Shown: positions 1-8,432, numbered from the stretch's first letter. The stretch is DNA of 64,000 nucleotides from Loktanella sp. 3ANDIMAR09 (GCF_001420005.1 NZ_LJAK01000015.1:1-64000); one strand, 5' to 3'. A program made the numbers and translations. The notes: generated by a model not told the origin, from the letters alone.

Positions 1-39
1 TCCTCTACGGACCGCCATTTCCAACATTGATCCGCACAT
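1..39 (-). other. possible 5' end of an unidentified gene running off the left edge
   Basis: On the minus strand an ATG at 39 is preceded by GAGGGAAAC and opens 13 codons to the window edge. The fragment is too short to identify, and the open frame may be chance. Nothing else is visible in positions 1-99. Confidence 0.2.
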
Positions 40-99
40 TGTTTCCCTCACACTTGATCAGTGGGATGCGCGAAAAACTGCGATCAGCGGTATGGATTT

Positions 100-176
100 T
101 GGTAGGCCCGGCAGGACTTGAACCCGCAACCAAAGCGTTATGAGCGCTCTGCTCTAACCAATTGAGCTACAGGCCC
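100..176 (-). tRNA. tRNA-Ile2 (anticodon CAT, lysidine type); less likely elongator tRNA-Met
   Basis: The minus strand folds into a full cloverleaf: a seven-pair acceptor stem with G1-U72 wobble, U8, a D-arm with GGTTAGAGC, an anticodon stem with loop CTCATAA, a T-arm with TTCAAGT, and an encoded CCA (100-102). The CAT anticodon lies at 140-142. The C4-G69 and C5-G68 pairs match those of tRNA-Ile2, whose C34 is modified to lysidine by TilS. That favours Ile2 over Met, although many pipelines label such genes Met. Confidence 0.88.
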
Positions 177-185
177 GCTGCAGTC

Positions 186-213
186 TGAATAATCATTCAG
201 ACGAGGCGGTCAA
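186..213 (-). promoter_or_regulatory. putative sigma70 promoter of the tRNA gene
   Basis: The minus strand has TTGACC at 213-208, a 16-base spacer and TATTCA at 191-186, ending nine bases before the tRNA 5' end. A perfect eight-base inverted repeat with a four-base loop (183-202) overlaps the -10 box. The promoter starts just after the stop codon of the upstream secreted-protein gene. Confidence 0.4.
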
Positions 214-216
214 GCG

Positions 217-492
217 TCAGTTCTGGACAGGCGTGCCGATCAGCATCATTGACAGCAACGCGATCATTTCGCGCTCCCGATCCGTCACCACACTTGGGTC
301 GCCATCCAGATCGGCGAGCGCGTGAATGTCATCCAACGTTGTCGGCGCGTCCGAGTAGGACACGGTCTGTGCCACGTCGATATAGGGACCGTCAGCCACA
401 TCCTGCGCGGCCACAAGCGGAACAACCTCTGCCGCGGCGGGGGATGCGAAAACGGCAAATGCCGTAGCGATGGATGCAAAGAATTTATTCAT
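217..492 (-). CDS. small secreted protein of unknown function
   Basis: A 91-residue protein with a clear Sec signal peptide: basic MNK start, hydrophobic stretch to about residue 18, and an AAA cleavage site near residue 21. The mature part is about 70 residues and acidic. It has an Asp-rich stretch (LADLDGDPS) and a C-terminal hydrophobic helix (IALLSMMLIG). I recognise no family. It is divergent from purM and its stop lies a few bases from the tRNA promoter. It is probably a real periplasmic or envelope protein, but function cannot be assigned. Confidence 0.65.
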   Translation of the reverse strand: MNKFFASIATAFAVFASPAAAEVVPLVAAQDVADGPYIDVAQTVSYSDAPTTLDDIHALADLDGDPSVVTDREREMIALLSMMLIGTPVQN

Positions 493-631
493 GACAGGGA
501 TAGAACACCGCCGCGGGTAAAAGGTTTCCTAATGCATGGCAGGAATCCGCTTATTGGCAGGCACGTCATGCTGCGTTGCACAGGCAGGCATCTTCGGTTA
601 CCTCGCAGGCAGAATTTGATGGGGGCGATCC

Positions 632-1672
632 ATGACCAAAAACGGGCTGACATACGCACAGGCTGGCGTTGATATCGATGCAGGCAACGCATTGGTCGAA
701 CGGATCAAACCGGCGGCCAAGCGGACGCAACGGTCCGGTTCGATGGCCGGGCTTGGCGGTTTCGGTGCCTTGTTCGATCTCAAGGGTGCTGGTTATGACG
801 ATCCGATCCTGGTTGCGGCCACTGATGGTGTCGGCACGAAACTGCGGATTGCCATCGACACCGGCAATCTGGACACCATCGGCATCGACCTGGTGGCGAT
901 GTGCGTCAACGATCTGGTCTGCCAAGGGGCAGAACCACTGTTTTTCCTGGATTATTTTGCCACGGGCAAGCTGGATCTGGACGCAGCCACCCGTATCATC
1001 AACGGCATCGCGCAGGGGTGCGAGCTGTCGGGTTGCGCGCTGATCGGCGGCGAGACGGCGGAAATGCCGGGGATGTATCACGGTGGTGATTTCGATCTGG
1101 CGGGTTTCAGCGTCGGGGCCATGGAACGCGGGGCCGACCTGCCTGCAGGCGTGACCGATGGCGATGTGCTGCTGGGTCTGGGCAGTGACGGCGTGCATTC
1201 CAATGGCTATTCGCTGGTGCGCCGGATCGTGGAACACGCAGGGCTGGCATGGTCTGACGATTCCCCCTTTGGAGAGGGCGATCTGGGGGCGGCATTGCTT
1301 GCACCGACCCGGCTCTATGTGAAACCGGCCTTGGCCGCGATCCGCGCGGGTGGCGTGCATGCGCTGGCGCATATCACGGGGGGCGGCCTGACCGAAAACC
1401 TGCCGCGCGTGCTGCCCGATGATCTGGGCGCACAGATCGACCTTGGATCCTGGACGCTGCCACCGGTGTTTGACTGGTTGGCGCGCACCGGCGGCATCGA
1501 AACGTCCGAGATGCTCAAGACATTCAACGCGGGCATCGGCATGGTGCTGGTCGTTGACGCGGCCCGCGCCGAGGCGCTGGAATCGCTGCTGGTCGAACAG
1601 GGCGAACGTGTGCACCGTCTGGGACATGTGACCCCCGGCGCGGGTGTCCGCTACACCGGGACGCTTGCGTGA
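632..1672 (+). CDS. purM: phosphoribosylformylglycinamidine cyclo-ligase
   Basis: AIR synthetase, step 5 of de novo purine synthesis: ATP-dependent ring closure of FGAM to 5-aminoimidazole ribotide in the cytoplasm. At 346 residues it has the usual family length. Visible family blocks are [11 protein letters not shown] at the N-terminus, the DGVGTKL nucleotide-site motif near residue 70, GGETAEMPG near 150, and [12 protein letters not shown] near 250. The ATG at 632 follows a GGGGGCG ribosome site. Its last codons overlap the GTG start of purN (GTGA), so the two are translationally coupled, the standard purMN arrangement. Confidence 0.97.
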   Translation: MTKNGLTYAQAGVDIDAGNALVERIKPAAKRTQRSGSMAGLGGFGALFDLKGAGYDDPILVAATDGVGTKLRIAIDTGNLDTIGIDLVAMCVNDLVCQGAEPLFFLDYFATGKLDLDAATRIINGIAQGCELSGCALIGGETAEMPGMYHGGDFDLAGFSVGAMERGADLPAGVTDGDVLLGLGSDGVHSNGYSLVRRIVEHAGLAWSDDSPFGEGDLGAALLAPTRLYVKPALAAIRAGGVHALAHITGGGLTENLPRVLPDDLGAQIDLGSWTLPPVFDWLARTGGIETSEMLKTFNAGIGMVLVVDAARAEALESLLVEQGERVHRLGHVTPGAGVRYTGTLA

Positions 1673-2265
1673 CACGCGTTGCCCTGCTGATTTCGGGCGG
1701 CGGATCAAACATGGTCGCCCTCGCGCGCGACATGACGGGCGATCATCCGGGGCGCGCGAAACTGGTTTTGTCGAATGTTCCGCAGGCGGGTGGATTGCTC
1801 AAGGCGAGCGCACTGCGCATTCCCACGGCAGTCGTGGATCATCGCGATCACGACGGGCGTCTGCCATTCGAGGCCGCAATCAACGCAGAACTGGAATCTG
1901 CCCGGATCGACCTGATCTGTCTGGCGGGTTTCATGCGGATCCTGACACCGGAATTCACCCATCGCTGGGCCGGCAAGATGCTGAACATCCACCCCTCGCT
2001 GCTGCCCAAATACAAGGGCCTGCACACCCATAAGCGCGCGATCGAGGCCGGCGACACCGAACATGGTGCCAGCGTCCACATGGTCACGGGCGATCTGGAT
2101 GATGGTCCCGTTCTGGGCCAGGCCGTGTTGAGCGTGCGTTCTGACGATACACCCGCAACCCTGGCCGAGCGGGTCCTGCCGCTGGAACATCGTTTGTATC
2201 CGGCGGTGCTGCGTCGGTTCCTGGCGGGGGATAGCACACCGGTGACGATCGACGCGCGGGATTGA
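1669..2265 (+). CDS. purN: phosphoribosylglycinamide formyltransferase
   Basis: GAR transformylase, step 3 of purine synthesis, moving a formyl group from 10-formyl-THF to GAR. It is 198 residues with a GTG start overlapping the purM stop by four bases. Recognisable parts are the N-terminal phosphate loop SGGGSNM, the folate-site block [10 protein letters not shown], the [14 protein letters not shown] segment with its catalytic His, and [15 protein letters not shown] near residue 125. Folate-type PurN rather than formate-dependent PurT. Confidence 0.97.
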   Translation: MTRVALLISGGGSNMVALARDMTGDHPGRAKLVLSNVPQAGGLLKASALRIPTAVVDHRDHDGRLPFEAAINAELESARIDLICLAGFMRILTPEFTHRWAGKMLNIHPSLLPKYKGLHTHKRAIEAGDTEHGASVHMVTGDLDDGPVLGQAVLSVRSDDTPATLAERVLPLEHRLYPAVLRRFLAGDSTPVTIDARD

Positions 2266-2347
2266 CCCCGCTTTCCGAATCGTTGGCGATCCCTTAGGCA
2301 GGTGCAACAGTATTTTGCGCCGCAAGGCCGAACAGCCACGAGGCGCC

Positions 2348-3505
2348 ATGCAGACCATCACGACGACGACGGAACTCGCCACCTTTTGTGCAGAGGCGGC
2401 CAAGCGCCCCTATGTGACCGTCGATACGGAATTTTTGCGCGAACGCACGTATTATTCGAAACTGTGCCTTGTGCAGCTGGCCTACCGTGATGCGGCGGGC
2501 GAGGATGCGGTTCTGGTCGATCCACTGGTCGACGGGCTTTCGCTGGAACCGCTGTACGACCTGTTTCGTGATCCCGGTGTGGTCAAGGTGTTCCATGCGG
2601 CACGTCAGGATCTGGAAATCTTTTGGGTCGATGCGCAGCTGATTCCAGCGCCGCTGTTCGACACGCAGGTCGCGGCGATGGTCTGCGGCTATGGCGATCA
2701 GGCCGGATATGAAACGCTTGTGCGCAAGATTTCCAAGGCACAGCTGGACAAATCCAGCCGGTTTACCGACTGGTCGCGCCGCCCGCTGACGGATGCACAA
2801 AAAACCTATGCCTTGGGCGACGTGACCTACCTGCGCGAAATCTACGAGGTGTTGTCGGACCGGTTGCGCAGCACCGGGCGGGAAAAGTGGGTCCAAGAGG
2901 AAATGGCGGTTCTGAACGATCCGGCCACCTACCAGACAAACCCCGATGATGCCTGGCAGCGGGTCAAGACGCGCACGACGTCCGGCCGTTTTTTGGCAAT
3001 CGTCCGCGAACTGGCCCGGTTCCGCGAGGAATACGCCCAGACCCGCGACATCCCACGCAACAGGGTGTTCAAGGACGATGTGCTTGTCGAACTGGCATCC
3101 ACCAAACCGACCGACGAAAAGGACCTGTCGCGGTCCCGCCTTCTGCAACGCGAGGCCCGCAAGGGTGACATCGCCGCGGGTATCCTGGCAGCCGTCAAGG
3201 CAGGGTTGGCCCTGTCCAACGACAGGTTGCCGAAACCGCCCGCCGGGACCGAACGGTTGCAGGTGAACCCGGCGATTGCGGATATGCTGCGGGTGCTGCT
3301 CAAGGCCAAGTCCGAACAGGCCGACGTCGCGCAAAAGCTGATTGCGAATGCAGCCGACCTTGATGCGCTGGCGGCCGGTCAACGCGATCTGCCCGCGCTG
3401 AGGGGCTGGCGCAAAGAGGTTTTCGGTCGTGATGCAATCCTGCTGACCGAAGGCAAGGTCGCGCTGGCAGTCGATGGCGCGCAAGTGGTCACAGTGCCGC
3501 GCTAG
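2348..3505 (+). CDS. rnd: ribonuclease D
   Basis: 3'-5' exoribonuclease that trims tRNA precursors. The start at 2348 gives 385 residues, the usual length; an in-frame ATG at 2315 adds only an unconserved basic leader. DEDD exonuclease motifs are visible: VDTEFLRE near residue 20, a central FHAARQDLE block (Exo II), and DVTYLREIYE with the Tyr of Exo III. An HRDC-like helical domain follows at about residues 210-290 (RFREEYAQTRDIPRNRVFKDD). It stands alone between purN and sufE. Confidence 0.93.
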   Translation: MQTITTTTELATFCAEAAKRPYVTVDTEFLRERTYYSKLCLVQLAYRDAAGEDAVLVDPLVDGLSLEPLYDLFRDPGVVKVFHAARQDLEIFWVDAQLIPAPLFDTQVAAMVCGYGDQAGYETLVRKISKAQLDKSSRFTDWSRRPLTDAQKTYALGDVTYLREIYEVLSDRLRSTGREKWVQEEMAVLNDPATYQTNPDDAWQRVKTRTTSGRFLAIVRELARFREEYAQTRDIPRNRVFKDDVLVELASTKPTDEKDLSRSRLLQREARKGDIAAGILAAVKAGLALSNDRLPKPPAGTERLQVNPAIADMLRVLLKAKSEQADVAQKLIANAADLDALAAGQRDLPALRGWRKEVFGRDAILLTEGKVALAVDGAQVVTVPR

Positions 3506-3556
3506 ACCTTTGGTGCCGCGTTCCCTAGATGGGGAGCAACGGACAAGGAGAAGACA

Positions 3557-3961
3557 ATGGCCACCGAACAATTCGAAGACCTCGTTGATACCTTTGCCTT
3601 TCTTGACGATTGGGAAGACCGCTATCGCCACGTGATCGACATGGGCAAGGCCATGCCGCCGCTGGAAGACGCGCTCAAGGTACCGGCAACCAAGGTGGAC
3701 GGCTGCGCAAGCCAGGTCTGGCTTGTGCCCGCACCCGAGGGTGGCACATTTCATTTTCGCGGTGACAGTGATGCGATGATCGTGCGCGGGCTGATTGCCG
3801 TGTTGGGTGCGCTTTACGACGGTGTCCCGCTGAACGATCTGCACAGCATTGATGCGCGGGCGGAACTGGGCCGTCTGGGGTTGAACGATCACCTGTCCGC
3901 GCAACGGTCCAACGGGTTGCGCGCGATGGTGGAACGGATTCGCGAAACGCCCGTCGGCTAG
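3557..3961 (+). CDS. sufE: SufE-family cysteine desulfurase sulfur acceptor
   Basis: SufE accepts persulfide sulfur from a cysteine desulfurase (SufS type) and passes it on for Fe-S cluster assembly. It is 134 residues, the family size, with the acceptor cysteine in VDGCASQVW near residue 51 and the typical helical C-terminus LSAQRSNGLRAMVERIR. A strong ribosome site (AAGGAGAAGACA) precedes the ATG. It is convergent with the DUF1638 gene, and the two stop codons share one CTAG tetranucleotide (3958-3961). No other suf genes are nearby. Confidence 0.93.
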   Translation: MATEQFEDLVDTFAFLDDWEDRYRHVIDMGKAMPPLEDALKVPATKVDGCASQVWLVPAPEGGTFHFRGDSDAMIVRGLIAVLGALYDGVPLNDLHSIDARAELGRLGLNDHLSAQRSNGLRAMVERIRETPVG

Positions 3962-4587
3962 GCTTGCGCCAAGGCTGTTGCCAGATCGCCGTAGCCCGTG
4001 AACCGCCGCTCGAACATCAGGCCCATCCGCGCGGCGATATGTTCCGCACGACGGGTCAGCTCGGTGTCATCGGTCTGCGCAAGGTAGACCAGGGTTTCGT
4101 AATTGCCGAAATACATGTCCAGCAGGCCGGGATTTCGGTCCAGGCCCAGCGGTTTCCAGACAAAGGCATCGAATTGCCGCGTCAGGAAATCGGTCAGGTA
4201 AAACGCCGTGATTTCGTCGGCATGTTCCGCAAATCGCGTGTTTCCTTCGAAAAAGCTGTAGCAATGGGGCCCTGCGATCATGCGCACGCCCAGCGCATCG
4301 CACGCGGCCTGCAATTGTCCGCCCGTGCCGCAATCGGCGTAGACCACGAAAATCCGGTCGTAATCGGCCTGCCGCGCCGCGACGATGTCCTGCACCGCAG
4401 GCACGATCCGTTCGGGGTGATTATGCCAGATCGCAGGCAGGCATTGCAGATCCAGGTGATCCCAGCCGTTCATGCGCCGCAATGCGATGATTTCATGGGC
4501 CAGCGCGCCGCAGGCCAACAACAGCACTCGACCGGCGCCCGACGGCGCAAGCCCCGCGACGGTCAGATCGGTATCGCGCAGTGTCAC
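3958..4587 (-). CDS. DUF1638 protein linked to corrinoid methyltransfer genes
   Basis: A 209-residue cytoplasmic protein with the DUF1638 core: VLLLACGALAHEI at the N-terminus, a YADCGTGG block in the middle, GPHCYSFFEG, then a C-terminal FGNYETLVYLAQT segment. I take the GTG at 4587 as start because it overlaps the stop of the 51-residue membrane peptide (GTGA) and the conserved region begins immediately after it. A longer in-frame ATG at 4788 would read through that peptide gene in another frame. Position in a corrinoid-protein cluster suggests a role in corrinoid methyl transfer or its reactivation; the biochemical role is inference. Confidence 0.85.
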   Translation of the reverse strand: MTLRDTDLTVAGLAPSGAGRVLLLACGALAHEIIALRRMNGWDHLDLQCLPAIWHNHPERIVPAVQDIVAARQADYDRIFVVYADCGTGGQLQAACDALGVRMIAGPHCYSFFEGNTRFAEHADEITAFYLTDFLTRQFDAFVWKPLGLDRNPGLLDMYFGNYETLVYLAQTDDTELTRRAEHIAARMGLMFERRFTGYGDLATALAQA

Positions 4588-4739
4588 CCGGATCGGCGGG
4601 TCAATACTGTCAGAATCAACGCAACCGTAGACAGGGCCGGCAACAAGGCCCAACCCGTCGAAAAATTGGCGATCCACACTGTCAGGCCCGCCAAGGCGAT
4701 AACGACTACGATCAGAATGGCGAAACGTTGTAGGGGCAC
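4584..4739 (-). CDS. 51-residue single-membrane-domain protein
   Basis: A short frame easily missed by annotation: GTG start at 4739, preceded by CGAGGA with a five-base gap, and 51 codons ending TGA at 4584. The peptide starts MPLQRFAIL and holds two hydrophobic stretches (about residues 7-25 and 29-46) separated by IANFSTGW, ending in basic TRRSG, so it is a small inner-membrane hairpin or one long span. The stop overlaps the GTG of the DUF1638 gene by four bases, strong evidence that it is translated and coupled. Function unknown. Confidence 0.65.
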   Translation of the reverse strand: MPLQRFAILIVVVIALAGLTVWIANFSTGWALLPALSTVALILTVLTRRSG

Positions 4740-4823
4740 GGCAATCCTCGGATAGCTGTTGCTTCATCAGTGAAGACAAAAACAACACCTGTCTAGCCTA
4801 GGTTGCACATATGATAATGCAGT

Positions 4824-5525
4824 TTAGGACAGGCTCGCTTGATTGTGTTTACGCGCCATGAACGTCTTGGCCGTCTCGACCGCGACAGCTGCATCACGAC
4901 AATAGGCGTCGGCACCGATGGCCTTGCCGAACTCTTCGTTCAGGGGGGCACCGCCGACCAGCACGATGTAATCGTCGCGCATGCCTTTTTCGACCATCGT
5001 GTCGATCACGACCTTCATGTAGGGCATTGTCGTTGTCAGAAGGGCGGACATGCCCAGGATGTCGGCACCTTCGGCCTCCAACGCTTCGATATATGCCTCA
5101 ACCGCGTTGTTGATCCCAAGGTCGACAACCTCGAACCCGGCACCTTCCATCATCATGCCGACAAGGTTCTTGCCGATGTCGTGGATGTCGCCCTTGACGG
5201 TGCCAATCACCATCTTGCCCACACGCGGTGCGCCGGTTTCGGCCAGCAGCGGTTTGAGGATGGCCATACCGCCCTTCATCGCGTTGGCGGCAAGAAGAAC
5301 CTCTGGCACGAACAGGATCCCATCACGGAAATCGGCCCCGACGATGGTCATGCCGCCGACCAGTGCCTCGGTCAGGATCTGGTAGGGTTGCCAGCCACGA
5401 TCCAGCAGGATCGTTACACCTTCTTCGATCTCTTCTTTCATGCCGTCATAGAGGTCGTCGAACATCTGCGCGACAAGGTCTTCGTCGTTGAGTTCGGCAA
5501 GGATGATGTCGTCGTCTTCTGACAT
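4824..5525 (-). CDS. B12-binding corrinoid protein of a methyltransferase system
   Basis: A 233-residue corrinoid-carrying protein. Residues 15-95 form the helical cap (MtbC/MetH cap-like: EIEEGVTILLDRGW, EALVGGMTIVGADF, FVPEVLLAANAM). Residues 103-225 form the Rossmann B12-binding domain with GDIHDIGKN at 112-120, whose His115 is the lower cobalt ligand (DxHxxG). It moves methyl groups between a donor methyltransferase and an acceptor such as the Bmt-type homocysteine methyltransferase at 7370-8383. It is upstream of the DUF1638 pair on the same strand and divergent from the radical SAM gene. Partner assignment is inference. Confidence 0.92.
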   Translation of the reverse strand: MSEDDDIILAELNDEDLVAQMFDDLYDGMKEEIEEGVTILLDRGWQPYQILTEALVGGMTIVGADFRDGILFVPEVLLAANAMKGGMAILKPLLAETGAPRVGKMVIGTVKGDIHDIGKNLVGMMMEGAGFEVVDLGINNAVEAYIEALEAEGADILGMSALLTTTMPYMKVVIDTMVEKGMRDDYIVLVGGAPLNEEFGKAIGADAYCRDAAVAVETAKTFMARKHNQASLS

Positions 5526-5641
5526 GGAAGCAATCCCTATGGGCAGTTGATCTGTCTTTGCCTGTATCTATGGCGCGTCATCCGGACTGTCACGGGGTGA
5601 ATTACGACATATCAGGGGTTTGCGCCGACGCAGTTGCGCGT

Positions 5642-5656
5642 GTTCTGTATTTGTTC
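5642..5656 (+). promoter_or_regulatory. LexA-type SOS box, GTTC-N7-GTTC
   Basis: GTTC at 5642-5645 and GTTC at 5653-5656 are separated by exactly seven bases, the direct-repeat LexA operator known in alphaproteobacteria such as Rhodobacter. It lies 12 bases before the ATG of the radical SAM gene and overlaps a possible -35/-10 pair (TTGCGC ... TATGCG), which suits repression. Confidence 0.6.
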
Positions 5657-5668
5657 TATGCGTGAGCA

Positions 5669-6751
5669 ATGGATTTGCCGTCATCACCGCCACGACAGCG
5701 CACACCCGGACGGGCGGCGCTGTCCAATCCCGACAACCGTTTTGACCGGATCACGGCAGAGGGTGTCGATGACGGCTGGCACATGGATGACGACCTGCCG
5801 GTTCTGCGCACATCCGTCACGGACGAGGTGCCGCGCAGCGTCATCACGCGCAACACCTCGCCGGACATCAGCTTTGACCGGTCGATCAATCCGTATCGGG
5901 GCTGCGAACACGGCTGCATTTACTGTTTTGCGCGACCCAGTCACGCCTATCTGGGCCTGTCACCGGGACTGGATTTCGAAACACGGCTGATTGCGCGCCC
6001 CGATGCGCCGGCCCTTCTGGCAAAGGAATTGCGGGCCCGGGCCTATGTGCCGCAGACCATCGCGATCGGGACGAACACCGACCCGTATCAGCCCATTGAA
6101 CGCGATCGCGGAATCATGCGGCAGATCTTGCAGGTCTTGTCCGATTTCAATCACCCCGTGGGCATCGTGACCAAGGGGGCGTTGATCAGTCGCGACATCG
6201 ACATTCTTGCCCCGATGGCGGCCAAGGGGCTGGCGCGGGTCGGAATTTCGATCACGACACTCGACAATGCCACCAGCCGCGCGATGGAACCGCGCGTGCC
6301 GCTGCCGGCGGCGCGGTTGCGCGCGATCCGGCAGTTGACCGACGCCGGGATTGACGTGCGCGTCATGGTATCGCCCATCGTGCCCGCGCTGACCGATCAC
6401 GAAATGGAACGTATCCTTGCGGCGGCGGCAGATGCCGGGGCGGTTGCTGCCAATTCCATCGTATTGCGTCTGCCGCGCGAGGTGTCGGGCCTGTTTCGTG
6501 ACTGGGTGGAACAGACCTATCCTGACCGGGCGGCGCGGATCATGGCACGCGTGCGCGAGCTTCATGGCGGGCAGGATTACGACCCGGCGTTCGGCACGCG
6601 GATGACCGGGCAGGGCGAATGGGCCCGTTTGATCCGGCAACGTTTTGATCTGGCCGCGCGTCGTCTGGGGCTGGCGCGGCATCTGCCACCACTGCGCTGC
6701 GACCTGTTTGCGGTGCCGCCACAGTCGGGCGATCAGCTATCGCTATTTTGA
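5669..6751 (+). CDS. PA0069/Rv2578c-family radical SAM protein (SplB-like)
   Basis: A 360-residue radical SAM enzyme. The Fe-S cluster cysteines sit in GCEHGCIYCF at about residues 76-85, preceded by the family-typical INPYRGCEHG segment. Later blocks are IAIGTNTDPYQPIE, GIVTKGALISRDIDIL and RVMVSPIVPALTDHE. The C-terminus carries FGTRMTGQGEWARLI. This family resembles spore-photoproduct-lyase-type proteins, but its substrate is not established. A LexA-type box just upstream suggests a DNA-damage role. The following methyltransferase gene begins 22 bases downstream and is probably co-transcribed. Confidence 0.9.
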   Translation: MDLPSSPPRQRTPGRAALSNPDNRFDRITAEGVDDGWHMDDDLPVLRTSVTDEVPRSVITRNTSPDISFDRSINPYRGCEHGCIYCFARPSHAYLGLSPGLDFETRLIARPDAPALLAKELRARAYVPQTIAIGTNTDPYQPIERDRGIMRQILQVLSDFNHPVGIVTKGALISRDIDILAPMAAKGLARVGISITTLDNATSRAMEPRVPLPAARLRAIRQLTDAGIDVRVMVSPIVPALTDHEMERILAAAADAGAVAANSIVLRLPREVSGLFRDWVEQTYPDRAARIMARVRELHGGQDYDPAFGTRMTGQGEWARLIRQRFDLAARRLGLARHLPPLRCDLFAVPPQSGDQLSLF

Positions 6752-6773
6752 CGGTCCCGGCTATGCTGCAGGC

Positions 6774-7376
6774 ATGAGCGAGATCTGGACACAGCGTTAC
6801 GACCGGCCCGACTATCTGTTCGGGATGGAACCCACGGAATTTCTGGTCACGGCAACCCACCATGTGCCGCCGACAAATGCGCTGTGTGTTGCGGACGGCG
6901 AGGGGCGGCATTCGGCCTACCTCGCACAGCGCGGGTTTGATGTGACAGCCTTTGACCCCGCACCGACGGCGCTGCAAAAGGCACGTCGTCTGGACGTGGC
7001 AAAGGGTGTCACCGTCGCGCGGCATCAGGCCAGTCTGGATGATTGGGACTGGACGCAGCCCTATGGCGCCGTGGTGGCGATGTTCATCCAGTTCCAGGGA
7101 CCTGAGGCACGTTTGCCCACGTTTGAACGTCTGCGGCAGGCCACCCGGCCCGGCGGCCACGTGATCCTGCAAGGGTTCGCGCCGCGGCAGGTCGATTACG
7201 GCACGGGTGGCCCATCTGATCGCGAAAACATGTACACGACCGAATTTCTGGAACAGCAGTTCGGCGGCTGGACGCTGCACCACCTGCGCGACCATGATGC
7301 ACCCGTCGCGTCAGGACCGGGCCACGATGGTATCGCGGCCCTGGTCGAATTGATTGCGCAAAAACCGGATCAGTGA
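6774..7376 (+). CDS. class I SAM-dependent methyltransferase
   Basis: A 200-residue cytoplasmic methyltransferase starting MSEIWTQRYDR. The SAM-binding motif I region is LCVADGEGRHSAYLAQRGFDVTAFDPAP (about residues 38-65; GEGR rather than the usual GxGxG), followed by motif II around AVVAMFIQF and the post-motif RPGGHVILQGF. This resembles the TehB/UbiE-like small-molecule methyltransferases. The substrate is unknown. It follows the radical SAM gene and converges on bmt with overlapping ends (TCAGTGA, 7370-7376). Confidence 0.85.
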   Translation: MSEIWTQRYDRPDYLFGMEPTEFLVTATHHVPPTNALCVADGEGRHSAYLAQRGFDVTAFDPAPTALQKARRLDVAKGVTVARHQASLDDWDWTQPYGAVVAMFIQFQGPEARLPTFERLRQATRPGGHVILQGFAPRQVDYGTGGPSDRENMYTTEFLEQQFGGWTLHHLRDHDAPVASGPGHDGIAALVELIAQKPDQ

Positions 7377-8383
7377 CGGCGGCGGCCACGACGTTCCGCG
7401 CGCACCGGACCGTTGCCGTCGGTGCCGTCACTCTCGGATGAAAACGCACCCAGTGCAGTCGTGATATCGTCCAGCGACGGGCGGTCGCCCTTGGGCCGGG
7501 TTTCCAGTGCCTCGCGCATGGCGCGCAGATGTTCGGGCGTCGTCCCACAGCACCCGCCGATGATGCGCGCACCACAGTTGCGGGCCAGTTCGGCGTAGTC
7601 GGCCATCAGTTCCGGCGTGCCGTCATAGTGGATATGGCCGTCGTGATATTTCGGGATGCCTGCGTTGCCCTTGGAAATCAGCGGCTGGCCGGGGTCCGCG
7701 TCCGCCATGCCCAGGATCGTGCGCAAGAGGTCAGAGGCACCCGTGCCGCAGTTGGCACCGAATCCCTGCGGCTGGTAATCCAGCTTGGCCACGGATTTCA
7801 CCATGTCGCGGCTGGTCACACCCATCATCGTGCGGCCTGCGGTGTCGAAACTCATGGTGCCGCACCAGGGCATTCCGGCCAGGCGAAACGCCTCGGCGGC
7901 GGCCTTGTATTCCTCGAATGCGGAAATGGTTTCCACCCACAGCACATCGGCGCCACCGGCCTTCAGGCCTTCGGCCTGTTCGTGAAACATCTCGACGGCC
8001 AGTTCATGGGTCAGCGTACCCATCGGCGCCATGATGTCGCCGGTCGGGCCAACCGATCCGGCCACGATGATCGTGCGGTCCGATTTATCGGCCACGTTGC
8101 GACCGATCTCTGCGGCGGCGCGGTTCAGTTCCAGCACACGGTCCTGCGCGTCGTGCAGTTTCAACCGGCTGGCGTTGCCACCAAAGCTGTTGGTCAGGAA
8201 CAGGTCGGACCCTGCGTCCACGGCCCCCTGATACAGCGCCGTGATGCGGTCGGGATGTTCCACGTTCCACATTTCCGGCGCGTCGCCGGACGACAGCCCC
8301 ATGTTGAACAGATTGGTGCCCGTCGCCCCGTCGGCGAGGATCCAGTCACGCTGCGCAAGCAGATCGGCAAAAGCGGTGGTCAT
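7370..8383 (-). CDS. bmt: homocysteine S-methyltransferase (Bmt / MetH N-domain type)
   Basis: A 337-residue enzyme that transfers a methyl group to homocysteine to give methionine. The zinc ligands of the homocysteine methyltransferase fold are Cys212 (GANCGTG) and Cys278-Cys279 (GGCCGTT); DGATGTN near residue 18 is the substrate-side motif. The ATG at 8383 has an AAGGGAACGACC ribosome site. It is usually named betaine-homocysteine methyltransferase, but nearby corrinoid and DUF1638 genes fit the split B12-dependent methionine synthase reported in Rhodobacteraceae. The C-terminus is a short arginine-rich tail. Methyl donor uncertain. Confidence 0.92.
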   Translation of the reverse strand: MTTAFADLLAQRDWILADGATGTNLFNMGLSSGDAPEMWNVEHPDRITALYQGAVDAGSDLFLTNSFGGNASRLKLHDAQDRVLELNRAAAEIGRNVADKSDRTIIVAGSVGPTGDIMAPMGTLTHELAVEMFHEQAEGLKAGGADVLWVETISAFEEYKAAAEAFRLAGMPWCGTMSFDTAGRTMMGVTSRDMVKSVAKLDYQPQGFGANCGTGASDLLRTILGMADADPGQPLISKGNAGIPKYHDGHIHYDGTPELMADYAELARNCGARIIGGCCGTTPEHLRAMREALETRPKGDRPSLDDITTALGAFSSESDGTDGNGPVRAERRGRRRH

Positions 8384-8401
8384 GGTCGTTCCCTTCAATG
8401 C

Positions 8402-8432
8402 AAAAGGGGCACCGGCGTGTGACCGATGCCCC
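8402..8432 (-). terminator. rho-independent terminator of the zeta-inhibitor gene
   Basis: On the minus strand a ten-pair stem (8423-8432 with 8406-8415, one G-U pair) and seven-base loop are followed by TTTT. It lies between the DUF1476 stop and the bmt start, so it may also limit read-through into bmt. Confidence 0.7.

Noticed and set aside
566-1708. Long open frame antisense to purM
   Set aside because: Composition is that of a reverse shadow of a GC-rich gene, without ribosome site or recognisable domain; purM is certain.
2294-3904. Open frame of 536 codons antisense to rnd and sufE
   Set aside because: It spans two real genes and their gap, has no start signal and reads as a low-information His/Arg/Gln-rich sequence.
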